Under the pieces are notes generated by a model that was given only the letters and a program-made list of their open reading frames with translations, did no database searches and was not told where the DNA came from. From Gnetum montanum (Eukaryota; Streptophyta; Gnetopsida; Gnetales; Gnetaceae), in assembly GCA_015680685.1 (NCBI GenBank), contig MNCI01008967.1:271492-301670 (forward strand): a stretch of DNA of 30,179 nucleotides, written 5' to 3'. The translations under genes were made by a program, and so were the position numbers. Every line of letters begins with the position of its first letter. The first letter of the stretch is position 1. Below, in pieces: positions 1 to 10,690 of the stretch.

Positions 1-330
1 TATGGTTGAGTGTAGGGGTACCTCGCCACTCATCATAGATGAAAATTGATTGGTAGTCCTATCCTTGAATAAGGTGCACAAGGCATTCAACAAAAAGTGT
101 CATGACCTTAGAATATGAAAAGAGAAATTTCAACTGGGAGATAAGGTTCTTTACTAGAACCCCATGTACATACATCAATGAACTAAGTTTAAACATTATA
201 GGAGGGGTCTTATATAATTGATTAAATCTTTCCTTATAGGGCCATGATCATATACAAACCTAAAAGCCTAAAAAAGTAGTTGGTTAACATCCAATAGATA
301 AAGCCTTTCCATGAGCCCAAGCAAGCCAAT
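1..330 (+). pseudogene. integrase C-terminal region (GPY/F module), decayed
   Basis: Residues readable here include LVVLSLNKVHKAFNKKCHDL and FQLGDKVLY, followed by a degraded version of the GPY/F module near 195-260 (RRGLI...KSFLIGP). The inner element carries the same segment at 20820-21080 in better condition (ENQLVALSYNELYKTFNK..., KLQPGHKVLY..., GPYVIYKTFPSRA). In Ty3/gypsy elements this part of integrase binds DNA and helps select the target. Several in-frame stops (for example a TAG replacing Gln before NPMY) show that it is dead. The upstream part of the element lies outside the window. Confidence 0.7.
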
Positions 331-403
331 GAAACAAATACCTTAATGGATGAACAATCATGCTTAATTTTTTGGATCACCTCTTTCCTACTTATTCATG
401 CAG

Positions 404-519
404 GAGATGGCCATCCATGCTAAATCATCCATATGGCTCCTCATTTTTTCTATTTTTTNAGAAAGAGAGATGACCATCCATGCTAATCATATCCATGACT
501 CATTTTTTCTATTTTTTTG
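404..519 (+). repeat. imperfect tandem duplication (~55 bp x 2) with an N at the join
   Basis: The segment beginning 'gagatggccatccatgct' (404-458) is followed by N at 459 and then by a second version, 'gagatgaccatccatgct' (about 467-519). Both end in 'cattttttctatttttt'. The outer element (about 10690-10620, minus) and the inner element (about 21205-21265) have only one copy at this position. It is either a genuine local duplication or an assembly join. Confidence 0.7.
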
Positions 520-1150
520 TTTTAGACATTTTTTTTGCAAATTTTTTATTTTATACCTTTTTGATTTTAATTTTTTTTCTATTTTACATCATTGTTAATA
601 CATTTAAATCTTTCTTAAATATTTTATACTTATATATTTTACTTTATTTTAGTGTAATTTTTTATTTTTTGTTAATAAATATGCTTTGTGCCACTAGGAC
701 ATAGTGGTATTGTAGCTATTGCAAATGGTGGTTTGTGCTTAATGTTTTATTTGCTAATGTTTGGTTTCTATTTGTGAATTTTTCTATAGATGGCTAAGAC
801 ATGGTTTCTTTTTTGTGAAATAGGTAGTGAGTCCACATCATCCACCCATCCATAGACTTTATGATTTTCATTTTTTTGGAAGCATGAGATCACTTTCATT
901 AAATAAACCTTTAATAAATTTGTGTTAGGAAGGATTCAAAGGTTTGCATAGGGTGTGACTTAAAGGAAACTCAATACTCTTTGTACTCTTCTACTTACTT
1001 GTGTGCATGAGTATTTTCATTAGTTTTTACCAACATTAGTTAGACATTATCAATTTTATTACTTAGACTTACTATCTTTTATTACTCTCCCTAGTGTTCC
1101 AAGTTTGTGGATGATAGAAAAAGTTCATATTCAATTCTGAGTTCATGTTC

Positions 1151-1899
1151 CTTCATGTCATAAATGATTTATTGAGGGTTATATCAATCCAAAAACTATT
1201 TATGACTGCAAGTTAGATTTTTAACATTTAATTTGTGAAGGTATTTTTACAAGGTTATAAAAGAACAATTTTGCAAGAACACCTTGCCCTTATTCAGAAG
1301 TTCTCTCACGTATTCTCATTTCATACTAAAGGATTTCTGGTAAAGATAAGGAAGAAAATCTCTCTAAAGAAAAAAGAATACATCAATTAGAAATAATAAA
1401 AAAATAGTAATAACAAGTAAATGCTTCCCATCTTGAAGACTTTTAAATAAAAATAAATTTTACCATAGAAAATAAATGAATTATTTAACTTTCACTAGTA
1501 GCTTTTTTGCTTGAAGTTGTAGCTAAAAAGAGACATCTTTGAGAATCTAGTATTTAACTCTTAAAATGAAGTCATAGTTATGCTATTGTTGCAGGAGAAT
1601 AATTGCATACCGAAGCTTCCAAATAGAGTAAAAAATGAGTGGTTGATGACATTTTTGAATGAAAAGAAAGAAAGAAGAAAAAGTAGGTTGATCAACAAGA
1701 ATGACTTCATTAATTCTTGGTTAAATGTTGTTACAAATTCTAGATGTTCATTTCCAAGCATGATGAGCAATATGACACTCAAAAAAAAAAAACCTGAGAA
1801 AATGGGCCTTCACTTCTACAAAGAAGACATTAAGAAGAAATATTTTTCATATGTTTAAGATAAGTGTTAATAGAAATATCTTGATAAATAAAAAACCAT
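1151..1899. other. unassigned A/T-rich stretch
   Basis: No element in the window matches this stretch convincingly. A 92-codon open frame at 1580-1858 (+) is rich in Lys and Asn and has no motif I recognise. It could be chance or part of an old transposon. No promoter or homologous copy supports it as a gene. Confidence 0.4.
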
Positions 1900-2289
1900 A
1901 CAAATATAAATTTTAGGAAATGTAGGAGCTCTTCAAATATCTTTCATTTTTCTCATTCAAAAGTGTGATGATAATTGCAGTTGCTAAGTCTTCTTGAATT
2001 TATTATAAATAAAATCATTCTTTGTAATAATCTTGTAAGAAACTTTTGAATTAAAAGGAAATTCAAATTTTCCATCCTTCTAAAAAATATTTAGAAATGC
2101 CTAATATAAACTATTACCAACTTCACATAAATTCTCAAGATTAGAAATCAATTTTTCAAAATTCTTTTTTCTCTTTTTATTCAAAATTTATAGGCTAAAA
2201 GTTTCATTCGATGTAATTCATTTATTAAGCATATGTAGACAAGAAACTACAGTGATACTAAATTTTCTTCAAGTAATACATAATCTAGA

Positions 2290-3200
2290 TAAATTAGTAA
2301 CCCAATCTCTTTCATTAAAAGAAAACCACCATGGGCTAATTTACTAAGCTCGCACCATGTCTTCCAAATTTATTTAAGAATTGGAAAACTAGAAATAGAA
2401 ATGGCATGAGGAAAACGTAGGTAGTGAAGAAAGTTATTAGAAGCCAACTATTATCATTCTTAGGTTTTTCTTGCATATGTTTATTTCTTAAAAGAAGCAT
2501 CCAAACATCATCTCCATTAATACAATTTGCAATCCATTTTAGCACAAGGAAAATATCCTAATTATAACAATTAATGAGACTAAGTCCTCCATCTTTCTTA
2601 CCATTAGAGCAAATATTCTAAGAAACTCTAGAAAAACACTTATTACTTAGCAAACCAAAGAAACCGATGAATAATACAATCAATTCTATCATAAGAAGTT
2701 TTTGAAGAAGCACAACAGCTAGAGTAATAAACATGAGTTGATTGAAGCATCTACTTAATTTCTAAAACTTTGCCAGTAAGCCTAAGCTTTATTATTTCCA
2801 GTTATCAAGCTTTTTTAAATTTTATCAATCAAAAAATTTTACAAAATAGTAAGATTAGGCTCAAAAGAAAAAGGTATTCCTAAAATTTTAAGAATAGAAT
2901 CTTTTTTAATGATTTTTCAAGGCTTAAAAGTAACCCATCCATCAATATTGTCATTACAATAAATGAAAGATTTTTGCCAATTGATACAAGAACCATGTAA
3001 AACACAATAATCATTCATTCTAGCTAAAAGAATATTGATATGTTGAGATAATTATCATTCATAAATTAAGAATCATATGCAAAGTGCATGTTAAGCAATT
3101 GTGTACCTCAATCATCCATTAAAATTCCCTTAATGATATTCCTTTGTTGACCATAATGTAGATGATGTGAAAGTGGAATAGGAGGCACTACCTCAATAGA
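2290..3200 (-). pseudogene. LINE reverse transcriptase, palm/thumb and post-RT part, decayed
   Basis: After the insertion the frame resumes with 'HYGQQRNIIKGILMDD' and then 'LLNMHFAYDS' near 3095-3070, the position of the family's FADD catalytic box; the box is degraded to FAYD. Further on come 'LKKLDNW' (near 2820), 'LKLSRCFNQLMFI' (near 2760-2720), 'RIDCIIHRFLWF' (near 2690-2650) and KDGGLSLINC (near 2590), then a 69-codon open piece at 2545-2336. These correspond to the thumb and post-RT block of plant L1 ORF2 in the right order. It cannot be active. Confidence 0.75.
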
Positions 3201-3540
3201 TCCAAAAAGGATCCATTTCCCAAACTTCCAAGCAGATCTAGCTTAGAAAACAAGAACAACATAATGAAATGAAGAAAATATTTCCTATATTAAAAGAACT
3301 CTCAAATTACAGAGGAAATATAGCAAAGATGAGGAGCCAAGCTCGACTCATAACTCTTTTAAGGATCTTAAAATCCACACATGTCCCCTATTAATGCTCA
3401 ATTTCTTATTGTGGAGCCAAAGTTCAAGACAAGACACTTATAAGAGATTCCATCAATCTCTCTCAAGTATTCTCCCTTGTCTCTCACTCAATTTTCTTTT
3501 CACAAGCTGTCCTCCCTCTATTAGTGAAAGCATGAAACAC

Positions 3541-3552
3541 CTTATATTTATA
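3541..3552 (-). promoter_or_regulatory. putative TATA box
   Basis: The minus strand reads TATAAATATAAG, followed about 30 nt later by sequence that could hold a start site. It lies downstream of the repeated boxes at 3712-3925, an arrangement typical of a retrotransposon U3 promoter. Functionality is inferred only. Confidence 0.4.
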
Positions 3553-3711
3553 AGAAAAAAAATAAGAAAAATCCTAGAAAACCTTCCTCAAGATCCACTT
3601 GAAGATCTTCTATTATTTCCCATTCTTTTTTACCTCTTCCCACTATTTCTTGAATTGGAATATCCAATTTCAAAAATTTCCCTACTCATATGGGGTCATC
3701 TCTGACCTTTG

Positions 3712-3925
3712 CGAGATGTCTATTGTGAAAATCTAGCTCTTGGAAAAGATGTTCACTATTTTTGAGAGATGCCTTCTCAATAACAAGACATCTCTTCATT
3801 TAAGAAGGCATCTTATACTGGACATCACCAAGACATCCTACCTAAGACATTAACAAAAGTAGGAATATGTCTCCTTTGATCTCAATACATCTTCAATCAT
3901 CTTCTAGTCCTCCAAGATGCCTTCA
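3712..3925. repeat. cluster of AAGRCATCT / AGATGYCTT boxes
   Basis: Within about 210 bp the motif AGATGYCTT and its complement recur in exact or near form roughly ten times, for example at 3714, 3748, 3769, 3785, 3803, 3829 and 3914. It is not a simple tandem repeat because spacing and orientation vary. See findings. Confidence 0.6.
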
Positions 3926-4059
3926 TACAAATAGGGAAGAAACAAAGGGAATTGAAAGAGGTGTACCTACACCAAAAAGAAACTCTACAACAATGATAAA
4001 AATATAGAGATCTAGAAGACAACCTTAAGAAACTAATCATTCAAGAGATAATGAGAAAC

Positions 4060-4450
4060 TTATCCAAGTTTAGTAAAAAGTTGAGCATTAGCATTAGTGA
4101 TTAGAGTACAAACAAGATGAATAAAATAATCACCAAATTCTAGCTTATAGAGACAATAAATAATAAAATTTCATTGAAACTTGACATAATCTTTACCATA
4201 ATATAACATAATAAAAGTGATGTCCTTGTTAGTATCAGAAGCCCACTACATTCCCTCCCAAATTGTAATAACATTATCTAAGATATATTTACCTTTAACA
4301 AAACTAGTCTACTCAAGGCTCATAATATCTTTAATGATCTTCTAAATTTGATAAGCCATGTATTTAGCTAAAATTTTATAAGTATTATTAAGAAGAGTCT
4401 TATTTGTGAATGAGTTGATGCCACCATTAAGGGACTACCAATTAGAGTAA
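4060..4450 (-). pseudogene. LINE reverse transcriptase, fingers/palm part, decayed
   Basis: Reading right to left gives LLNNTYKILAKYMAYQI, then 'SLE-TSFVKGKYILDNVITI' and IWEGM-WASDTNKDITFIML, then 'YYGKDYVKFQ-NFIIYCLYKL'. These match, in order, the plant L1 motifs 'NxxYKIxAKxLAxRL', 'xQxGFVxGRxIxDNI' and 'DFxKAYDRVxWxFL'. The first catalytic Asp region (family 'DF.KAYD') now reads YYGKDY, so the residue appears lost. Stops replace Gln, Glu or Trp codons. The frame stops making sense near 4058, where the insertion begins. Confidence 0.75.
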
Positions 4451-4539
4451 TAGTAACCTATGTATTTCTCAAGTTGTAAGAATTAAGTTCAAGCTTGGAT
4501 GTAACAACTTAAAAGAGATTAGGATTTTGCTCATCCACT

Positions 4540-4690
4540 AACCCTTTTATGACCCTGCCTTGTTGGGATGAGTGTTGAGTCTGTAGGTCATAATCCTCTT
4601 ATAGTGCCACCATTACTTAGGTAGTTATATCACATATTGATGGGACTAATTCACTTACAAGCATAAATATAGATAAAATGAAAAAAATAC
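4540..4690. repeat. dispersed short repeat, copy 1
   Basis: The block 'accattacttaggtagtt' with the following 'actaattcacttacaag' resembles 26536-26590 ('accactacttaggtagtt...') and, in its last part, 26765-26800. It may be a short retroelement, but no clear pol III promoter is visible here. Confidence 0.4.
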
Positions 4691-4784
4691 CACTCTCTCA
4701 TGATGATAACATTAAAAAGAAGCACAGGCACATAAATCAACAAAGACATAGTTAACAACCTACTGTGTTTTTTTAACAACCACG

Positions 4785-4789
4785 CACAT
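4785..4789. repeat. target-site duplication of the outer element (left)
   Basis: CACAT immediately precedes the LTR edge at 4790 and recurs exactly at 26143-26147, immediately after the other LTR edge. Five base pairs is the normal duplication length for Ty3/gypsy integrases. Confidence 0.85.
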
Positions 4790-5626
4790 TGATGGGTAGC
4801 AAGTAGTCCCTACGCCCAACCATATGAATCACCAATGTTTACTAAGTGATCCAATAAAATTCTATAGACTGTAGCCTTCTAAGTACACATTATCTAGGTA
4901 GTGAACTCATGGACATGATCATTATCTTCTCAATTCCACTTGGGAGGTTCAATGGTATGGTTAAGTGTAACTAAGACACATGATTTGTATAACTATTATA
5001 TTTTTATTTATTTATCCTAAATGTGAGAATAAAGTAATTAAATGCTTAATTAATCTATAAACTATCTATGCCCTAATCTAATCCTAACATAAGCATCTAT
5101 TCCCACTTTTTGTACACATCCTAAACACATTGCAATGCTATGGGGTTACCAACTGTAAAGACTACTGGGATTACCAAGCATTAACATAAGCTCAAGGTGG
5201 TTGTACTTATCTATGTTAATTATCCATATTTAGTTAATTAATTAACTACATGAAAGTAAATTGTAGAATAACAAAGTGCATTAAAGTAAATATTATGCTA
5301 ATTCCAAGTTATGTAAGGTTTATCAAGAAGCTCATATTTATTGTCATTCACATCAAAGTGTCCAGGTCCATCAATGCTTGAATAAAGATCATTACACTTC
5401 TCAACTCCTACTATGGACACTTAGAGAGTATTCTAACTCTCAAAAGAACAAACTAAAAGAGCTCCACTGTGATACTAGTGAATGAATATCTTAAATTCAT
5501 TAGGTTCATTTATTTATTTAGGGAAGACTAGACACTCCATCGACATATATGCATCAATGGGTACAAGTCGACAGGATTGCATCAACACATTCACATTAAT
5601 GCAATCCAACCAATGATGACTCATCA
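4790..5626 (-). repeat. 3' LTR of the outer element
   Basis: 837 bp, beginning (minus strand) TGATGAGTCATCATTGG at 5626 and ending CCATCA at 4790. It is directly preceded by a polypurine tract at 5635-5627, which identifies it as the 3' LTR. It aligns along its length with 25305-26142, at about 80-85 % by eye. The TATA box seen in the partner LTR is degraded here to a run of TAAA units (about 5507-5520). Confidence 0.9.
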
Positions 5627-5635
5627 TACCCCCAT
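5627..5635 (-). other. polypurine tract (plus-strand primer) of the outer element
   Basis: The minus strand reads ATGGGGGTA directly next to the LTR start TGATGA. The inner element has the identical ATGGGGGTA at 23283-23291 next to its own 3' LTR. In LTR retrotransposons this RNase H-resistant tract primes second-strand DNA synthesis. Confidence 0.85.
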
Positions 5636-5899
5636 GATTAAATGAAAACTCATTCTCAAGTGAAGAAAAAGAGGAACAAGCCTTTTACAAAAGGTTGAAA
5701 AGGTATGGGATTGTTGACTAACTAACTCCAACCAAATCAAACTAACACTAAGTGATCATGTTTACAAATTTACAACTTTTACAAAAATTGGTATTCATGA
5801 AAACAAAATTAAACACCACAATAAAATTGATAACTGAACCCCTCTGGAAACTTGAAGATGAAAGGAAAAATCAAATGGTCATAAGTGATGGAGGCTCCT
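5636..5899 (-). other. 3' non-coding region between ORF3 and the polypurine tract
   Basis: No coding sense seen. It is homologous to 23035-23282 of the inner element (for example 'tttaattttgttttcatgaa' in both), so it belongs to the element's 3' untranslated region. Confidence 0.6.
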
Positions 5900-8703
5900 A
5901 AGTTTCTAAAGGATCTTTCCCTACCTCTGGTGCACACAATGATTGTGGCTATACTACTGCAGTCGTGAGTACTAGTGGAAGATGAAACACATCCAGCAAT
6001 GCTTTCATCTTCTCATCCTTACTTTAGGGATCGTACATAGTCCACAAAACATCACTGATGTGGGATAGTAATAGAACATCCCACTGACAAGGCATGATAG
6101 GAAACAACTACTAAACATTAATAAACCAAACAACAAATTTTTTGCATTCAATGTTGAATGGTTTGATAGCATTCTACAACTTTTGGTAGTCGCTCATTCT
6201 TCTAGCTAGGTCCTTAGCCATTGATTATTGATGTCAATCAGGCTTTAAGGACTTCAAGCTCGAAATTGGCTATTTCTAGCTTCTATTTCATTTCCTTATG
6301 ATGCTTGAACTTTGCCTTGTACAAGAGGTACAAGCTAGGTACTTACTTCTTTAATTTTGACCTTAGCCTTCTAGCAGTCAACATTGCCAAGTTTGCATGA
6401 CTAAGGATGGCTAACTCCATGTACTCCATCATTTCCTCTATTTGTAGCTCCTTGAGGTATATCTATACCTTATTATACATATTCAGTGCATCAAAGATGG
6501 GCTACCACATGCCACCTCTTTGTTCGAGTCATTAGAGGGCCTTGTTTATCTTTAACTCTACCAACTAGATGTCTTTTTCATTGACCTCTTTGAAATGGCC
6601 AACCTGGTCCCTTTAGTGATTTTTAACCCTTTCAAACATAAGGGCCTCATTTTTCCAAGCAACGATCTCAATGACTGATTTCTGGCACAAGGCATAGATC
6701 TCCTTCATTGAGAGATTGCTATTTTCCATAGCCAACATCCTCAATTTTGTATTTACCTTGGCAAGTTGCTTTTGCTATTATTGGATGAATTTCATCATTT
6801 TGTCCTTTTGGTTCTTGAAATTTTGTAGGTGACAATTTTCCTAGGTCAAAACCACATTCTTCTTGTGAATCTCTAACAAGTCCTTTTTTGTGTTTTAACT
6901 TGTGGCCTCTACTAAGGATTGATCAAAGATTGCCAACTCCTTTGTGTACTTAGCCTTCTAATGTTTGTGTTAAAGCTACTAAAAATTTTCATCTCTTGTT
7001 ACAACCTAGCTGAGTATGGTGGGATTAGCTAGGTGGGCTCTCAATTCTGCAACTTCAGTAGTCAGACATTGATTTTCAACTGTGTCTAGTTCAATTTGGG
7101 CATTAGTGATGATGTATTTGCCCCTAGCCTCCAAGAACACTGACTAGGTTCCTATAATATTATCCTAAAGGTCAAAACCCCACAGAAGCAATTGCCTAGT
7201 TCCTACTAATCTATCCAACAATTCTTTATGTTGGGTTATGCTAAATCTCCCACTTTCTACGCCTGCAAATTCCTACACATCCCTAAGTGCAGCAACATCT
7301 ATCACAAAGGCTGTAGGAGCTTTGAGTGTTTTTTCCACTTTGTCAAACATCACCTTTGCCATTATTTCCTACCCTTGGTATTGCATCATTAGCATAGTTG
7401 TCTCCTCATCCTCCTCTAAGTGCACTGAGAAAGTAGCAGTGTTCCTAGAGATGTTTGGGAATTGTTGTTGCCCTAAAAGAAACATCATTACTTCTTAGAT
7501 GCTCAGAATTTGATCTCATGGACACTTGCATCCTTTGGATAGAAAAAATTGGTGCCAACCCCTCCATACTACTAATGATTCTAGTAACTTCATTGAGATG
7601 GCTCAATGCTAGGCAGTAGACTAAGGGTTCATCATCACTCAATCCTTCCTACTACTATGACAAGAATTTCTCATGGAGTTTGTGCATGTGCTCAATGGTA
7701 GCATAAGCCTTCAACATTGTTTCATGAGTGGGTGGTGGTGGTGGCTGCTACTCTTCATGCATCTTGAAAAGCACCTTATCTTTCATCATTTTTTCCTAAG
7801 AGGCAATATGAGCATGTCAAAGGTTGTCACTTGAATAGTAGGCTATTACTCCCCTTTTTCATAATTTGCAAATGAGGTGTAGAAACAGGAATGCCTTTCT
7901 CCCACGTTCATTCTCCTTAAAGTGCTTCTTGATTTCTAAGTAGATCAATTATGGGAGATTGACTGGGAATTTCTTACTCATAGTGGTGCACACATAGGCA
8001 AAGAAGGATGTCACTTTGCTTAGCCTCATTGTTGGATTAAGGTGGTAGGCTATGATTTTTAAATACACCCTCTCTACACTAGTGAGTGCATGGTATTCAT
8101 TACAATTGACTCCATAGCACCGCTAGACCCACTCCTTATTTACTTTTAGGTATGTTTTTATTGAGATTTCCACCAATGTTGCCCCTATTTCTAGTAACCT
8201 AAGAACTTGAGAGATGGCCTCCACCAAGTATGACATACTAATGTCCTTGATCTTCATAGTGGCATCAGCCTACCTATTGTTCCAAAACAAGTATGTTTCC
8301 CCATGTACCATTCTTCACTAGAAGAATGGGCCACATGAAAGAATTCTATAGCTAAGCTTTAATATCTTTTAGAGCAAAGTCCAAGAAAGAACTAAGGTTC
8401 AACTCTTGGAGAACTAAACTCTATATCTCCTTGAAAAAAATTTGCCTAAGGTAGGCATCTATCAAAGTGACCTCAAGGTTTGGCCTTGGTTCTAGTGCCT
8501 CATCCTAGTGGGATTACTCTGTTTCAACTTTAGGAATCTAATGAAAAAATTCCACTTTGAGCTCCTTCCAAAGAGGTCCATTACATGTGTTTAAACTATG
8601 CCTCTTGGGGCTACTCAAACTATTGGTCCATTTTAGTTCTTGATTGCTTGTTCCTCAATTGGAACAATCCTACCTCTCCTCCTCATTTAGGTCTTGGTAC
8701 CAT
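5900..8703 (-). pseudogene. third ORF (ORF3) downstream of pol, ~900 codons, decayed
   Basis: A long sense-oriented coding relic starts at the ATG at 8703-8701 (MVPRPK) and remains readable, with stops and shifts, to about 5900. The clearest part (about 8265-7860) includes 'KIKDISMSYLVEAISQVLRL', YLKVNKEWV, 'LTSVERVYLKIIAYHLNP' and KKFPVNLP followed by EIKKHFKENERGRKAFLFL. It looks like an all-helical domain and recalls, tentatively, the 'putative plant transposon protein' type. A spacer follows with PPPPPTHETM and an open piece at 7642-7445. The last third (about 7100-6250) is rich in Leu, Glu, Lys, Gln and Met, for example 'KQLAKVNTKLRMLAMENSNL', and suggests a coiled coil. The inner element keeps only the first ~45 codons. 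Env-like or additional ORFs after pol are known in Athila/Tat elements. I cannot assign a function. Confidence 0.6.
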
Positions 8704-10690
8704 CTATAATCACAACATGATCAAGGATTAATGTTTATTGTGTAACTTGGAACATTTAGATACCTTGTCTCGTTTAATCTTGTTACACTTTAGCAATGTT
8801 GTGATTATGGAAAATTGATTATTTTATTATTATTTTACTTAGATGACTACCAGAGTTCGTTAGAAAGGTTTAACTCTCATGAATTAGTGATTTTAATATT
8901 ATTTTATTAATTAAACCTTGTGGAAGTTAGAAAAAATTTGAAAAAAATTTCATTAAAAAACCTAAAATTTGTGGCCCCCATGATGTATAGCTCACCTTTG
9001 GTAGCTTTATGATCAAAGAATGGGATTAATCAGACAAGAGGTTTACAAGTTATTGGCTTTGGAAGGTTCTGGGCTCCTAAAAAAACAAAAACTCCTTGTG
9101 CATCTAAATCAAAATTTGTAAAATCGGTCAAGTGCTTATGTGTATATATATATATACAATATTTTGGACTATGTTGATGGGGTGGCATCCATGTAGGTGG
9201 CTTCATTGATAGGGTCTCTTCAACGTAGGTGGCTACATCGACTCAGCTGTAGGTGTAAATTTTGTACTTTAAAAATCCAAGGAAAAACTAAGAGTTTTAT
9301 CACAAAATTATAGTCCAAGAAAATCCAGAAGAACCTAGAACATGATGGAATGCATGAATAATGGAATAATATTCATTAAAAATGATATTTTATTGTAGAA
9401 TTTTAATTAAGGAGTGCAAAACTAGATGTAATTGACATGGAGTACAAAAGGTTTGAATGCAAAAATGCTTAAGGGATGAGGTACTTAAACAGTCCAACCA
9501 AGAAGTATATAAGTGGATCCTACCCATAGAAAGCTCATGCCCTTAATGCCCTTGCATACCCTCAAACCAAGGAGTTCATGGACCCCATGGATGATTAATG
9601 GTTATGGTTAGTTAAGGACCAAATTACCAAAGAAACTATTAAAGAACTTTAACTATATCAAACCAATACATTGAAACAAACATGAGAAAATGTAGTAAGA
9701 TGAGTTATAGAAAGCATAGGTAGATGAAGTAGAGTGTGGAATGGAGTCTCGTATCATGGTCACATGAAGTCCCTTGTGGGTTTTGTGGTTAATACGACCT
9801 GATAATGTCTATCCTTAGTCCAAATTAAAACCAACCACTTCTAGTGACTTTGCATTAACACTCTTAGGCTAGTCCACCCCTAGAGCATAGAAACATCCCC
9901 ACAGATCAATCACCATTCCAAAAAAGGATGAAAAGAGAAATAGGAAGTGAGAATTGCATTAGTTAGATGGGGCCTTTAGGCATGGGTAATATGTCTTTCT
10001 AGCCCCATAACCAATGCTTGTAGCCTGCTATTGATTCTAAGGGATGTGCTTTGAATTCCCATTATTGTGTGTGTGTGTTTTTTTTTAATTTTTGGACACC
10101 ATGTAGAGACTTAGCTTTTTGTTATTGGTTGACATAGGAATGGCAAAGAACCCATGAAGATACTAATGTGCCCAAAAGGGTAGACAAGTACCAACAGTGT
10201 CAAATCCACTTAGTCATACCCTTATCTATCCATTTAATCCATCCCATATTCAAAAACTTCCATGGTCACAAGTTCATTATAAGTTACATTTAAGAAGGAG
10301 CCTCATATTTCCAAAACAAGGGAACACCATAGAGTTTTTTGGATTAGTAGATAACATGGACTCATTACCTGTTATCATGAAAAGATACTATCTCAATTAT
10401 CAACATCAAAATTGAAATATAGAATAACATTGTAAAGGAGAAACCATTATCAATTGACAACTATAGTTTCACCAACTCATGGTAGCAATAAAGAAAGAAA
10501 AACATAAGAAAACTAAAAACCAAATAAAGTAGAATATAGAAAAAAATTGTAGAAAACTCAAGAAAGAGAAAACATACCAAGAATGGTGCAAAACAAAAAT
10601 AATGATAATTGGAAAAAAATGAAAAATTGAGGAGCCACTGTGTTTGATTATTTCAACATGGATGGACATCTTTCCCAAGACTAAGTAGGA
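8704..10690 (-). other. non-coding spacer between integrase and ORF3 of the outer element
   Basis: About 2 kb with no coding sense, co-linear with 21200-22880 of the inner element (for example 9920-10020 with 21900-21990). It contains a (TA) run at about 9139-9155 and a strongly conserved block at 8955-8987 (see findings). Such a long leader ahead of ORF3 would suit expression from a spliced or subgenomic RNA, but no splice site can be proved. Confidence 0.6.

Larger units (their letters stand above)
1..1150 (+). mobile_element. 3' fragment of a Ty3/gypsy (Athila/Tat-type) element
   Basis: The first 1.15 kb is co-linear with 20780-21870 of the inner element. The shared run is the integrase C-terminus, then an A/T-rich non-coding stretch, then the block around 'ataggtagtgag' with 'cacatcatccacccatc' at 821-850 and 21540-21570. 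Similarity fades near 1150, before any LTR is reached, so this is a third, truncated copy entering from the left edge. It has the same orientation as the inner element. The right breakpoint is approximate. Confidence 0.75.
3205..4058 (-). mobile_element. LTR-like insertion inside the LINE (possible solo LTR)
   Basis: About 0.85 kb with no coding similarity interrupts the LINE RT between its 'NANAQL' and 'HYGQQRN' segments. Read on the minus strand it has the shape of an LTR: an upstream part with repeated short boxes (3925-3712), a good TATA box (3552-3541), and a downstream part resembling a leader. I could not fix the TG/CA ends or a target duplication, so solo LTR is only the best guess. 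The 103-codon frame at 3394-3705 (+) shows no motif and is probably chance. Confidence 0.4.
1900..4500 (-). mobile_element. decayed L1-type LINE (non-LTR retrotransposon), ORF2 part
   Basis: On the minus strand the order is RT fingers/palm (about 4450-4060), an unrelated insertion (about 4058-3205), RT palm/thumb (about 3200-2700), then the conserved post-RT region with 'KDGGLSLINC' (near 2590) and LKWIANCINGDDVWMLLLRN (near 2540-2490), then a fading C-terminus to about 1900. This is the usual order in plant L1 ORF2. Stops and frameshifts occur throughout. Neither the 5' ORF1/endonuclease part nor a poly(A) end is identifiable. Confidence 0.75.

Noticed and set aside
398-704. Phe/Leu-rich small open frames that look like membrane proteins
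   Set aside because: They arise from T-rich 3' non-coding sequence of the gypsy fragment. Homologous spacers at 21200-21400 and 10690-10400 do not keep the frame.
1580-1858. 92-codon Lys-rich open frame
   Set aside because: No homologue in the window, no domain and no conserved start context; not supported as a gene.
3394-3705. 103-codon open frame
   Set aside because: No motif, and it overlaps the TATA-bearing part of the LTR-like insertion; open by chance.
5620-6200. possible membrane-spanning segment near the end of ORF3 (Phe/Leu/Cys-rich reading)
   Set aside because: Another frame gives a more natural Trp/Pro-containing sequence, so I do not claim an env-like transmembrane domain.
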